Origin: Peptostreptococcaceae bacterium
GTDB lineage: Bacteria; Bacillota; Clostridia; Peptostreptococcales; BM714
Assembly: GCA_016649995.1 (NCBI GenBank)
Contig: JAENWJ010000008.1
Coordinates: forward strand, 1 to 53,572
Reading direction: 5' to 3'
Length of the DNA: 53,572 nucleotides
A model generated the notes under the pieces. It made no database searches. It was given only the letters and a program-made list of their open reading frames with translations, and was not told where the DNA came from. Position numbers and translations under genes: made by a program. How positions within the stretch are numbered: position 1 is the stretch's first letter; each line of letters opens with the position of its first letter. Positions 45,870 to 53,572 of the stretch are shown piece by piece.

Positions 45870-46940
45870 ATGGATTATAATACGTTGAATATGTTACCGC
45901 CTAATTCAGATATTGAAACTAATAAAATATTGAAGCAGTTGTCGAAAACAAATCGTTTGCTAGCTGAGCTAAAAGGTTTTTCGGATACGATTCCAAATAA
46001 GAATATTTTGATCAATGTAATTTTAATCAATGAAGCAAAAGATAGTTCGGAAATCGAAAATATTGTGACTACACACGATGAAATTTATAGGGCTATGAGT
46101 CAATATTCCTCAGGAAGTGCTGCTGCGAAAGAAGTGATTTCGTACCGAGAAGCGCTCTGGTATGGATTCGATTTTATAAAAAAGCATGAAGTAATTACAA
46201 CAAATATGATTATAGATTTACAATCAATTGTTGAGGGTAATGATGCTGGAATTAGAAAGTTGCCTGGTACTGTTCTTAAAAATGATATGACAGGTGAAAT
46301 TGTATATACACCACCAATAGGTGAAGTGGTAATCAGAGAATTATTGAGTAATCTTGAGAATTATATTAATGACGATGAGATAATTGTTGACCCATTGATA
46401 AAACTAGCAGTTATTCATTATCAATTTGAAAGCATTCATCCTTTCTATGATGCGAACGGTAGAACAGGTAGAATTATCAATATTTTGTATTTAGTTTTAA
46501 AAGACCTCATTGAGAGTCCTATACTGTATTTAAGTAAGTATATAAACGAGAATAAATTAGAGTACTATAGATTACTTCACGAAGTAAGGACAAAAGAAAA
46601 TTGGGAGGATTGGATTATTTATATTCTTAAAGGTATAGAGGAGACTTCAAATGAAACTTTGAGGATAGTGAGAAGAATAAATGAAGAGGTACAATTAATG
46701 ACAGATGAAATAAAACAAAATCTACCAAAGCTATATTCAAAAGAATTAATTGATTTATTATTTTTTGAATTTTATACTAAAACGATATTTATTCAGAAAG
46801 GACTATCCGTATCCAGAAAAACTGCAGTTACATATTTGAATATTCTTGAAAAAGAAGGCATCCTAGTATCAGAGAAGATTGGAAAGGAAAGGATTTACCT
46901 GAACAAACGGTTGTTTGATATTGTTAGATACAGTAGATAA
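45870..46940 (+). CDS. Fic-family adenylyltransferase with N-terminal inhibitory helix
   Basis: A 356-residue protein with a full Fic core HPFYDANGRTGRI (near residues 190-202), expected to transfer AMP from ATP onto a hydroxyl of a target protein. The N-terminal segment KDSSEIENIVTT carries the (S/T)xxxE(G/N) inhibitory motif, placing it in the class whose inhibitory helix precedes the Fic core in the same chain. The C-terminal 90 residues form a winged helix (LSVSRKTAVTYLNILEKEGILVS), so it may bind DNA or regulate its own gene. ATG 45870 is 9 bases after AAGGAG. No separate antitoxin is needed by this class. Target unknown. Confidence 0.9.
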   Translation: MDYNTLNMLPPNSDIETNKILKQLSKTNRLLAELKGFSDTIPNKNILINVILINEAKDSSEIENIVTTHDEIYRAMSQYSSGSAAAKEVISYREALWYGFDFIKKHEVITTNMIIDLQSIVEGNDAGIRKLPGTVLKNDMTGEIVYTPPIGEVVIRELLSNLENYINDDEIIVDPLIKLAVIHYQFESIHPFYDANGRTGRIINILYLVLKDLIESPILYLSKYINENKLEYYRLLHEVRTKENWEDWIIYILKGIEETSNETLRIVRRINEEVQLMTDEIKQNLPKLYSKELIDLLFFEFYTKTIFIQKGLSVSRKTAVTYLNILEKEGILVSEKIGKERIYLNKRLFDIVRYSR

Positions 46941-47002
46941 ACTTGATATCAAATATTTCAGTGTTATTGGAAATACAAATTATCGGTGAATTATCAAGTA
47001 AA

Positions 47003-47040
47003 AAAAAGGCCACTCTGCAATAGCAGAGTGGCCTTTTTCG
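47003..47040. terminator. Strong bidirectional-looking terminator after the Fic gene
   Basis: AAAAAGGCCACTCTGC / GCAGAGTGGCCTTTTT, a 16-bp perfect stem with an AATA loop. It closes the accessory patch on the right. Confidence 0.93.
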
Positions 47041-47118
47041 CAGCCTGAAAGCGTGATTGAATAAAGCTTTTGCTGGCAGCATATAATACCTTTTCTTAAA
47101 TGGATAGAAGAAAAGTAT

Positions 47119-47177
47119 TTTACAAATCGCGAGTAGTGGAATATAATAAATTCGTACACGAAATATTCGCTTGCGAA
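47119..47177 (+). promoter_or_regulatory. Promoter and tandem palindromic operator of the MarR-ABC operon
   Basis: TTTACA (47119-47124) and TATAAT (47142-47147) with 17-base spacing. Directly downstream come TTCGT-AC-ACGAA (47151-47162) and TTCGC-TT-GCGAA (47166-47177), each a perfect 5+5 palindrome, 15 bp centre to centre. Position over the start site fits a repressor operator, most likely for the MarR protein encoded next. Confidence 0.72.
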
Positions 47178-47199
47178 GTAAAAATGAAAGGAACAGAAA

Positions 47200-47667
47200 A
47201 TGGAAAAAGAAAATAGAGGCCTCGAAATAATGAATCTATACCGGTCCATAAACGGCAGGTTCAGGACGCTTAAAAGAGAACAGTTCAAGCATTTGGATTT
47301 GACGGGGACCCAGGGGATGATGGTTGGCATGATTGTGCATTTCGGACCGATAAAGATGAGCGATCTGAGCCATAGGATGAATCTGTCGACAAGCACCGTA
47401 TCTGAAATGGTCAATCGCTTGGAAAAAGCAGATGTGCTTTTAAGGACCCGCGATGAAAATGACCGGCGCATTGTCCGCGTCGGATTTAGCGACAGTTATC
47501 AAAAGAAGGCGCTTGAGCATCGCGACTGCTTCGAAAAATTCGCAAACGATCTGTTTTCAAATGTTTCACCTGACGAAATCGATGCAATTCTCGACGGATT
47601 GTTAATACTCGATAAACTGTTTGAAATGAAAAACGAAATTAAAGAGGGGGACCTATTGCGTGATTAA
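47200..47667 (+). CDS. MarR-family transcriptional regulator
   Basis: A 155-residue winged-helix dimeric regulator. The DNA-binding part is GPIKMSDLSHRMNLSTSTVSEMVNRLEKADVLLRTRDENDRRIVRVGF, with the wing DENDRR typical of MarR. AAAGGAAC precedes ATG 47200. It overlaps the downstream ABC gene start by 8 bases, indicating operon control. It probably represses its own operon at the tandem TTCG palindromes and is released by a substrate of the exporter. Confidence 0.92.
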   Translation: MEKENRGLEIMNLYRSINGRFRTLKREQFKHLDLTGTQGMMVGMIVHFGPIKMSDLSHRMNLSTSTVSEMVNRLEKADVLLRTRDENDRRIVRVGFSDSYQKKALEHRDCFEKFANDLFSNVSPDEIDAILDGLLILDKLFEMKNEIKEGDLLRD

Positions 47668-49876
47668 GTTGATGAGATTTTTAAAACCCTTCATTGCGCT
47701 GATTCTGTTGACGGTTATTCTCCTTTTTGGACAGGCTATGGCGGATTTGGCTTTACCTGATTATATGTCTCGAATAGTCAATAATGGAATACAGCAGAGC
47801 GGAGTAGAATATGCCATTCCTGAAATAATGATTGAAGATGACTTTCAGTATTTAATGCTGTTTATGACTCCTGAAGAGATGGATGATGTCAATGGCATCT
47901 ATAGTAGAGTTGCGCCTGAAGACAAGGACTATGGGGAGTATGATTTGAAGGCGGAAGGAAAGGCTATTTATGTATTAGATGAAGATGCCGAGTACTCTGT
48001 TTCCGAGATTGAGCCTATAATGGCAAAATCTCTTCTAGCTTATACAGGCATCAGCAGAATTATTATGGATGAAGGCAGCAAGGGGATGGAGATTGACGGT
48101 ATGATAATCCCTCCCGATGCGGATGTGTTTGAACTACTGGCTCGAATGCCTTTAGAAAAACGCTTGGCAGCGGCCGAACGATTAATTGGTCAAATACCTG
48201 AAAATAATGAAAGCATGCTTATACAAGTGGGAACTAGGGCTTTAGCCGAATACAATGCCTCAATCGGCATTGATGTAGCGGGGAATCAGAGAGGCTACAT
48301 TCTTGGAATCGGCGCCATCATGATTGTAATTACAATCTTGGGGGCGATGGCTTCCATATCGGTTGGTTTTCTTGCCGCAAGAATCGCAGCGGGCGTTGGT
48401 AAAAATCTCAGAAAGACGATTTTTACCAAGATTGAAAGCTTTTCCAACCAGGAATTTGACAAATTCTCTACGGCTTCCCTAATTACAAGAAGCACCAATG
48501 ATGTCACACAGATACAGTCATTGCTTGTCATGCTGCTAAGAATTATCTTTTATGCCCCCATAATGGGTATTGGCGGGGTGTTTATGGCTCTTGAAAAAAG
48601 CGGATCGATGTCATGGATAATCGCCCTAGCGGTAATAGTACTGATAGGGATGATCATTGTAATATTCAGCATAGCTCTTCCAAAGTTTAAATTGGTACAA
48701 AAACTGATTGATAGGCTTAACATGGTAACGCGTGAAAATCTTGCCGGGATGATGGTAATAAGGGCGTTCAACACGCAGGCTTTCGAGGAGAAAAGGTTTG
48801 ACGATGCGAATAGGGAACTGACGGCGACCAATCTTTTTGTCAACCGTCTAATGGTATTCTTCCAGCCGGCCATGATGCTTATCATGAACGGGACCTCGCT
48901 ATTGATTGTCTGGGTTGGAGCTCACCAGATTGCAAACTCTGCCATGAAGGTTGGAGATATGATGGCCTATATGCAATATGCGTTGCAGATAATCTTTGCA
49001 TTCCTGATGCTGTCAATGATGTTTATAATGGTTCCCAGAGCCATAGTGTCCGCACAGAGAATCTCGGAAGTCCTTGATGTGGAGCCTGTAATACTTGACC
49101 CGAAAAATCCAGTAAAGCCAAACGCAAATGGAGCGGGGGAAGTAGTTTATGAAGATGTCGAATTCGGATTTCCGGGGGCTGAAGAAAGCTTGTTGAAAAA
49201 CATAAGCTTTGTCGCAAAACCCGGTGAAACTACCGCAATTATTGGTGCCACAGGGTCCGGCAAAACCACTCTAGTTAATTTGCTTCCTCGGTTCTACGAT
49301 ATAAAAAATGGTGAAATTAAAATAGACGGAGTAAATATATCAGATATGACTATGCATGATTTGAGGGATATGATCGGTTATGTGCCACAAAAGGCATCCC
49401 TATTCAGCGGAACAATCGAAAGCAATCTTAAATATGCTAACGAGGAAGCCTCGGCAGATGAATTGAGCGAGGCCATTTCCATAGCCCAGGCATCCGACAT
49501 CGTAAGTGAAAAAACAGATGGTCTCAAATCCGAGGTTTCGCAACACGGCGCGAATCTTTCCGGTGGACAAAAACAACGATTGTCCATTGCGCGCGCCCTT
49601 GTAAAAAAGCCGAAAATCTATATCATAGACGACAGCTTTTCTGCGCTGGATTTCAAAACGGACTCCGAGCTTAGAAAGGCACTCAAAGACAAGACTGGAA
49701 GCAGTACTATTCTTCTTATTGCTCAAAGAATTTCGACCATCAGAAATGCAGATCAGATAGTAGTGCTTGAAGAAGGCGGCATTTGCGGAATTGGCAAACA
49801 CGAAGAACTCATGGAAAAATGCGAGATATACAAAGAGATTGCTTTATCGCAATTGTCGGTGGAGGAATTGTCATGA
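47660..49876 (+). CDS. Heterodimeric ABC exporter half with degenerate nucleotide site
   Basis: A 738-residue fused membrane domain plus ATPase. Between membrane segments 1 and 2 is a long extracytoplasmic insert (about residues 35-210). The ATPase has GATGSGKTT, LSGGQKQRLSIARAL, and Walker B followed by Asp (IYIIDDSFSALD) instead of catalytic Glu; the switch-loop position reads AQRIS, Gln for His. These substitutions define the degenerate partner of TM287/288-type heterodimers. GTG 47660 follows GGGGGACC. Its stop overlaps the next ABC start by 4 bases. Confidence 0.92.
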   Translation: MIKLMRFLKPFIALILLTVILLFGQAMADLALPDYMSRIVNNGIQQSGVEYAIPEIMIEDDFQYLMLFMTPEEMDDVNGIYSRVAPEDKDYGEYDLKAEGKAIYVLDEDAEYSVSEIEPIMAKSLLAYTGISRIIMDEGSKGMEIDGMIIPPDADVFELLARMPLEKRLAAAERLIGQIPENNESMLIQVGTRALAEYNASIGIDVAGNQRGYILGIGAIMIVITILGAMASISVGFLAARIAAGVGKNLRKTIFTKIESFSNQEFDKFSTASLITRSTNDVTQIQSLLVMLLRIIFYAPIMGIGGVFMALEKSGSMSWIIALAVIVLIGMIIVIFSIALPKFKLVQKLIDRLNMVTRENLAGMMVIRAFNTQAFEEKRFDDANRELTATNLFVNRLMVFFQPAMMLIMNGTSLLIVWVGAHQIANSAMKVGDMMAYMQYALQIIFAFLMLSMMFIMVPRAIVSAQRISEVLDVEPVILDPKNPVKPNANGAGEVVYEDVEFGFPGAEESLLKNISFVAKPGETTAIIGATGSGKTTLVNLLPRFYDIKNGEIKIDGVNISDMTMHDLRDMIGYVPQKASLFSGTIESNLKYANEEASADELSEAISIAQASDIVSEKTDGLKSEVSQHGANLSGGQKQRLSIARALVKKPKIYIIDDSFSALDFKTDSELRKALKDKTGSSTILLIAQRISTIRNADQIVVLEEGGICGIGKHEELMEKCEIYKEIALSQLSVEELS

Positions 49877-51732
49877 ATAAAAACAAGAGAAAGGATAGTG
49901 GACACAGAGGGGGAATGGGCCGAGGCCACGGACCCATGATGGGAAGCGGGGAGAAAACGAAAAATTTCAAAGGAACTATTCGTCGATTGCTTGCTTATCT
50001 CAAGGAATTTAGATTTCAATTTGCCATAGTGCTACTGTTTGCAGTGACGAGCTCCACGTTTGGGATATTCGGGCCCAAGCTCTTGGGTATGGCTACCACA
50101 AAAATATTTGAGGGGGCAATCAATCAGCTGTCCGGAATAGGAATCGGCATTGATTTTAAATACGTTGGAAGGATAATTATTCTTTTGATGGGTCTATATG
50201 GAATGAGTTCCCTGTTCTCGTATTTTCAGGGCTACATCATGTCGGGTGTATCCATGAAGGTAAGCTATAGCATGCGTAAGGAAATCTCAGAGAAGATAAA
50301 CAAGATGCCTTTAAAATACTTTGACAACACAAATCAGGGCGAAGTACTTTCAAGAGTGACAAATGATGTGGACACCATCAGCCGAACCCTGAATCAAAGC
50401 ATGTCACAGATACTCACATCTTCTGTGACTGTGCTGGGCGTACTCATCATGATGATGACAATTAGCAGATGGATGACTTTGGTGGCCTTGACCATCATAC
50501 CCCTGTCGGCTATATCTGTCATGATGATTGTAAAGCGTTCCCAAAAATATTTTAAGCAGCAACAAGCCTACCTTGGCAATGTCAACGGACACATCGAAGA
50601 GATGTTCGGAGGACATCAGATAGTCAAAGCCTTTAATGGCGAGGGAAAAAGCATCAAAAAATTCAATGTTCTCAATGAGCAACTCTATGGAACAGCTTGG
50701 AAATCACAGTTTCTCTCATCAATAATGATGCCGGTTATGAGTATAATAGGCAACATAGGTTATGTTGCAGTGGCCGTTATGGGAGCGACACTTGCAGTTA
50801 GAGGGGCTATATCAGTAGGAGAAATACAAGCATTCATACAGTACGTACGAAATTTTACAAGGCCGATCTCTCAGCTTGCCAATATTTCAAACGTCCTTCA
50901 GCAAACAGCTGCGGCTTCCGAAAGAGTTTTTGAATTTTTAGATGAGTCGGAAGAAATTGCCGAGAGCGAAACGCCTGCCGTGGTAGATCATATAGAAGGC
51001 AATGTTGTATTTGCCAACGTCCATTTTGGATATGACCCGAAAGTACCGATTATCAATAATTTTAGCGCAAAGATAAAAAAAGGACAGACTGTGGCTATAG
51101 TTGGGCCGACAGGAGCAGGAAAAACCACAATGGTAAAACTGCTTATGCGTTTCTATGATATTCAGTCCGGCTCGGTAATGGTTGATGGAATAGACATAAG
51201 AGGCTTCTCGCGGCATGACCTAAGAAAACGGTTTGGAATGGTGCTTCAGGATACCTGGCTATACAACGGAACGATAATGGAGAATATACGGTATGGACGA
51301 CTTGCTGCGACTGATGAAGAGGTTATAAGTGCGGCAAAGGCGGCCCATGTAGACAGCTTCATACACATGCTTCCAAAGGGTTATGATATGGTGCTAAATG
51401 AAGAAGCGTCCAATATTTCCCAAGGGCAAAAGCAGCTTATTACAATCGCCAGGGCAATCCTTGCAGACCCGAAACTTCTTATATTCGATGAAGCTACAAG
51501 TTCTGTGGATACTCGTACTGAAATGCAGATACAAAAGGCAATGGGTCGATTGATGTCGGGAAGGACATCTTTCATCATTGCGCATCGTCTTTCAACAATC
51601 AGGGACGCGGATTTGATTCTCGTTATGGATCATGGCAATATAGTCGAACAGGGAACACATTTGGAATTGCTGGATCGACGTGGCTTTTACTCTAGCCTTT
51701 ACCAAAGTCAATTTGAAAATGACATTGCTTAA
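49873..51732 (+). CDS. Heterodimeric ABC exporter half with catalytic site
   Basis: A 619-residue partner. An unusual Gly/Met/His-rich N-terminus (about 5-30, including GHRGGMGRGHGPMMG) precedes six membrane segments. The ATPase has GPTGAGKTT, the intact LLIFDEATSSVDTRT catalytic Glu and IIAHRLS histidine, while its own signature is the altered NISQGQKQ. Together with the preceding half this makes one active and one degenerate ATP site. ATG 49873 overlaps the upstream TGA; the in-frame start 49783 lies inside the previous gene. Likely a multidrug or lipid exporter; substrate unknown. Confidence 0.93.
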   Translation: MNKNKRKDSGHRGGMGRGHGPMMGSGEKTKNFKGTIRRLLAYLKEFRFQFAIVLLFAVTSSTFGIFGPKLLGMATTKIFEGAINQLSGIGIGIDFKYVGRIIILLMGLYGMSSLFSYFQGYIMSGVSMKVSYSMRKEISEKINKMPLKYFDNTNQGEVLSRVTNDVDTISRTLNQSMSQILTSSVTVLGVLIMMMTISRWMTLVALTIIPLSAISVMMIVKRSQKYFKQQQAYLGNVNGHIEEMFGGHQIVKAFNGEGKSIKKFNVLNEQLYGTAWKSQFLSSIMMPVMSIIGNIGYVAVAVMGATLAVRGAISVGEIQAFIQYVRNFTRPISQLANISNVLQQTAAASERVFEFLDESEEIAESETPAVVDHIEGNVVFANVHFGYDPKVPIINNFSAKIKKGQTVAIVGPTGAGKTTMVKLLMRFYDIQSGSVMVDGIDIRGFSRHDLRKRFGMVLQDTWLYNGTIMENIRYGRLAATDEEVISAAKAAHVDSFIHMLPKGYDMVLNEEASNISQGQKQLITIARAILADPKLLIFDEATSSVDTRTEMQIQKAMGRLMSGRTSFIIAHRLSTIRDADLILVMDHGNIVEQGTHLELLDRRGFYSSLYQSQFENDIA

Positions 51733-51783
51733 CTAATGCTTTTTTACGTGATATAGTAATTAAAAAAAAGAAGGGAATAGATA

Positions 51784-53412
51784 ATGATATATATATTTGG
51801 ACATAGAAACCCAGATACAGATTCTGTATGTTCTGCGATAGCTCTGTCAAGATTAAAAAACAAGATGGGTTTTGAGACAAAGGCTTGCTCGCTTGATCAA
51901 ATAAATAAAGAAACGGAATACGCTCTTGATATGTATGGAGTAGAACACCCCATAGTTATAGAAGATATAAAGACGGAAGTAAGAGATTTGACTTATGATG
52001 AAATTCCTTTTGTTGATCCAAAGTCATCAATTTTGCAGGTTTTTAAAATGATGGAGGACAATAAGCTTAAAACAATCCCTGTTTGCGATGCTGAAGGAAT
52101 CCTGCTAGGTATCGTTACTATGAAGGATATAGCCATGGGGCTGATACAGAACAACGAGAGGCATTTAAAAACACATATGAACAATATTATCAATGATCTT
52201 GGCGGGAAGATGCTTGTAGGAGAACAGGGGAATGTAGATGGCAAGATAATGGTAATGGCCTTTTTCCATAAGACTTTGGCAAAAACTAGCATGCTTGATG
52301 ACACTTGGATAAGTATTGTCGGCGACAACTATGAAAATATTGAATTCTGCATAAATGAGGGAGTACAACTGCTTGTAGTAACAGGGGGCCATGAGATACC
52401 TGAAAGGCTTATTGATCTTGCCAATGAAAAAAATGTTCCGGTCATGTCCGTTTCATCTGACACCTATATTACATCGAGAAAAATCGATCAGTGCACATAT
52501 GTTTCATCGATTATGCGCTGCGATGAAATCTGTTCACTTAAGGAGTACGAGTATCTTGAAGATGTATATAAAAACATTCGAGAACATAGACATACATTTT
52601 ATCCAATAATAGATCAAAATAGCAATTATTTGGGCTTTATAGGAAGGAATCAGCTACTTAACCCTCAAAGGAAAAAAGTCATAATGGTTGATCACAACGA
52701 ATATTCTCAAAGTGCCCCCGGTATTGAAGAAGCGGAAATTATGGAGGTTGTAGACCATCATAAAATTGGAAATATTAGAACAAACATGCCTATATCGTTT
52801 AGGAATATGCCGGTTGGAAGTACATGTACAATTGTATATAAGATATACCGGGAATCAGGATTTATGCCCGAAAGAGAAATAGCAGGATTGCTTCTATCAG
52901 GTATAATATCGGATACTTTAAATTTCAAATCACCTACGACTACAATAATAGACAGTGAAGTGGCTTTTGAATTAAACGAGATACTGCAGATAGACATGGA
53001 CAGCTATGCAAAAGAAATGTTTAAAATAGGAACTTCTTTGGAAGGGTTGTCTATAGAAGAAATATTCTATCGAGATTTTAAAACATTTGAATATAAGAAC
53101 CGAGAAATAGGCGTTAGTCAGGTTCTTACAATGGATGTGGAAGGCATTATGGATAGAAAAGATGAAATTCTCGAGTTTATGAAAAAGGTACATGATAAGA
53201 ATAATTATGTGATAACACTTTTGGTGATTACAGACATAATTAATGAAGGATCAACCCTTTTGTTTAAAACTGAATTTGCGGGAGCAATGAAGAAAGCTTT
53301 TGATGTAAATGAGAGCCAAGGCATATTTGTGCGCAATGTGATTTCTCGGAAAAAGCAGGTAGTGCCGAAGTTGTTGGAAGCATTGCATAGAATGGATGTT
53401 GATACAATTTAA
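51784..53412 (+). CDS. CBS-DRTGG family II (Mn-dependent) inorganic pyrophosphatase
   Basis: Soluble pyrophosphatase of 542 residues. The DHH domain starts with FGHRNPDTDSVCSAIAL and resumes after an insertion with VVDHHKIGN near residue 322 and GSTCTIVYKIY. The insertion (about 65-300) holds a split CBS pair with a DRTGG domain between, the adenine-nucleotide-regulated subfamily seen in clostridia. A DHHA2 domain ends the protein. It should hydrolyse PPi under AMP/ADP inhibition and ATP or diadenosine-polyphosphate activation; this regulation comes from the family. It is a single gene downstream of the ABC pair, with AAGAAGGGAATAGATA before the ATG. Confidence 0.92.
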   Translation: MIYIFGHRNPDTDSVCSAIALSRLKNKMGFETKACSLDQINKETEYALDMYGVEHPIVIEDIKTEVRDLTYDEIPFVDPKSSILQVFKMMEDNKLKTIPVCDAEGILLGIVTMKDIAMGLIQNNERHLKTHMNNIINDLGGKMLVGEQGNVDGKIMVMAFFHKTLAKTSMLDDTWISIVGDNYENIEFCINEGVQLLVVTGGHEIPERLIDLANEKNVPVMSVSSDTYITSRKIDQCTYVSSIMRCDEICSLKEYEYLEDVYKNIREHRHTFYPIIDQNSNYLGFIGRNQLLNPQRKKVIMVDHNEYSQSAPGIEEAEIMEVVDHHKIGNIRTNMPISFRNMPVGSTCTIVYKIYRESGFMPEREIAGLLLSGIISDTLNFKSPTTTIIDSEVAFELNEILQIDMDSYAKEMFKIGTSLEGLSIEEIFYRDFKTFEYKNREIGVSQVLTMDVEGIMDRKDEILEFMKKVHDKNNYVITLLVITDIINEGSTLLFKTEFAGAMKKAFDVNESQGIFVRNVISRKKQVVPKLLEALHRMDVDTI

Positions 53413-53543
53413 ACCGAAAATAACACTTGGCGCTAAGTTGTAAAATGAAATGACCACATTTGTAAAAACAAATGACTCAAGAGAAAAACCCGTGTACAAT
53501 GTTTAGTAACTAATCTAAAACTTGTAAATGGAGGGTTTAACTC

Positions 53544-53572
53544 ATGAGTCAAGAATATTGTACCATCGAAAA
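53544..53572 (+). CDS. Start of an unidentified gene, cut by the window end
   Basis: ATG 53544 follows GGAGGG (53530-53535) and begins MSQEYCTIE. Nine codons are visible; nothing more can be said. The preceding 53413-53529 gap contains no clear terminator. Confidence 0.45.

Noticed and set aside
43500-47040. Phage or island attachment repeat of the ssrA 3' end
   Set aside because: I searched by eye for the GGTTCGATTCC and CGCCTCCACCA stretches downstream and found no second copy, and no integrase gene is present.

Overview
The window is a chromosomal segment of a low-GC, anaerobic, amino-acid-fermenting member of the Clostridia. The evidence is a complete glycine reductase (Stickland) operon with two in-frame UGA selenocysteine codons, a tandem glycine riboswitch, a K+-dependent-type membrane pyrophosphatase, a TM1266-type hydrogenase-system regulator, strong AGGAGG ribosome binding sites and frequent TTG/GTG starts. 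The exact genus cannot be fixed from the sequence alone.

Layout. 0.2-4.8 kb: class II fructose-bisphosphate aldolase (minus strand), an RsmF-like rRNA methyltransferase, a short membrane-anchored MltG-like protein with a repeat-encoded linker, then a tight run of pseudouridine synthase, signal peptidase I and a TGS-linked nucleoside kinase. 6.5-11.1 kb: membrane-bound SpoIIE-type phosphatase, a winged-helix regulator, a QueG-like Fe-S protein and glycine C-acetyltransferase. 11.2-16.0 kb: an RND efflux operon (lipoprotein adaptor, pump, TetR regulator) with an apparent TetR operator overlapping the start site. 16.2-19.8 kb: nth, uppP, a Na/Pi-type transporter and trmL. 19.9-27.9 kb: the glycine reductase operon, with promoter, tandem glycine riboswitch, terminator and grdX-trxB-trxA-grdE-grdA-grdB-grdC-grdD. 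28.0-32.7 kb: a BMP-type (nucleoside-like) ABC importer. 32.9-37.7 kb: rpoN and a shortened glycolytic cluster pgk-tpiA-eno. 37.8-43.6 kb: secG, hppA, rnr, TM1266-family regulator, smpB and ssrA (tmRNA). 43.6-47.0 kb: an AT-rich accessory patch beside ssrA, holding an amidohydrolase remnant, an intact amidohydrolase and a Fic protein. 47.1-51.7 kb: a MarR-controlled heterodimeric ABC exporter. 51.8-53.4 kb: a CBS-domain family II pyrophosphatase. The window ends in the first codons of another gene.

How the genes fit together. Glycine, sensed by the riboswitch, should switch on its own reduction: thioredoxin reductase and thioredoxin pass electrons to selenoprotein A, selenoprotein B/GrdE bind glycine, and GrdC/GrdD release acetyl phosphate for ATP. 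A 2-amino-3-ketobutyrate CoA ligase in the same window could supply glycine from threonine. Two unrelated pyrophosphatases (ion-pumping HppA and the CBS-regulated soluble enzyme) point to active control of pyrophosphate. The grd, glycolytic, secG/rnr/smpB/ssrA and RND groups are ordinary families in recognisable arrangements. The least explained parts are the MltG-like repeat protein, the small intercistronic RNA hairpins, the ssrA-adjacent patch and the tandem operator of the MarR exporter. I did not find a clearly new multi-gene system.
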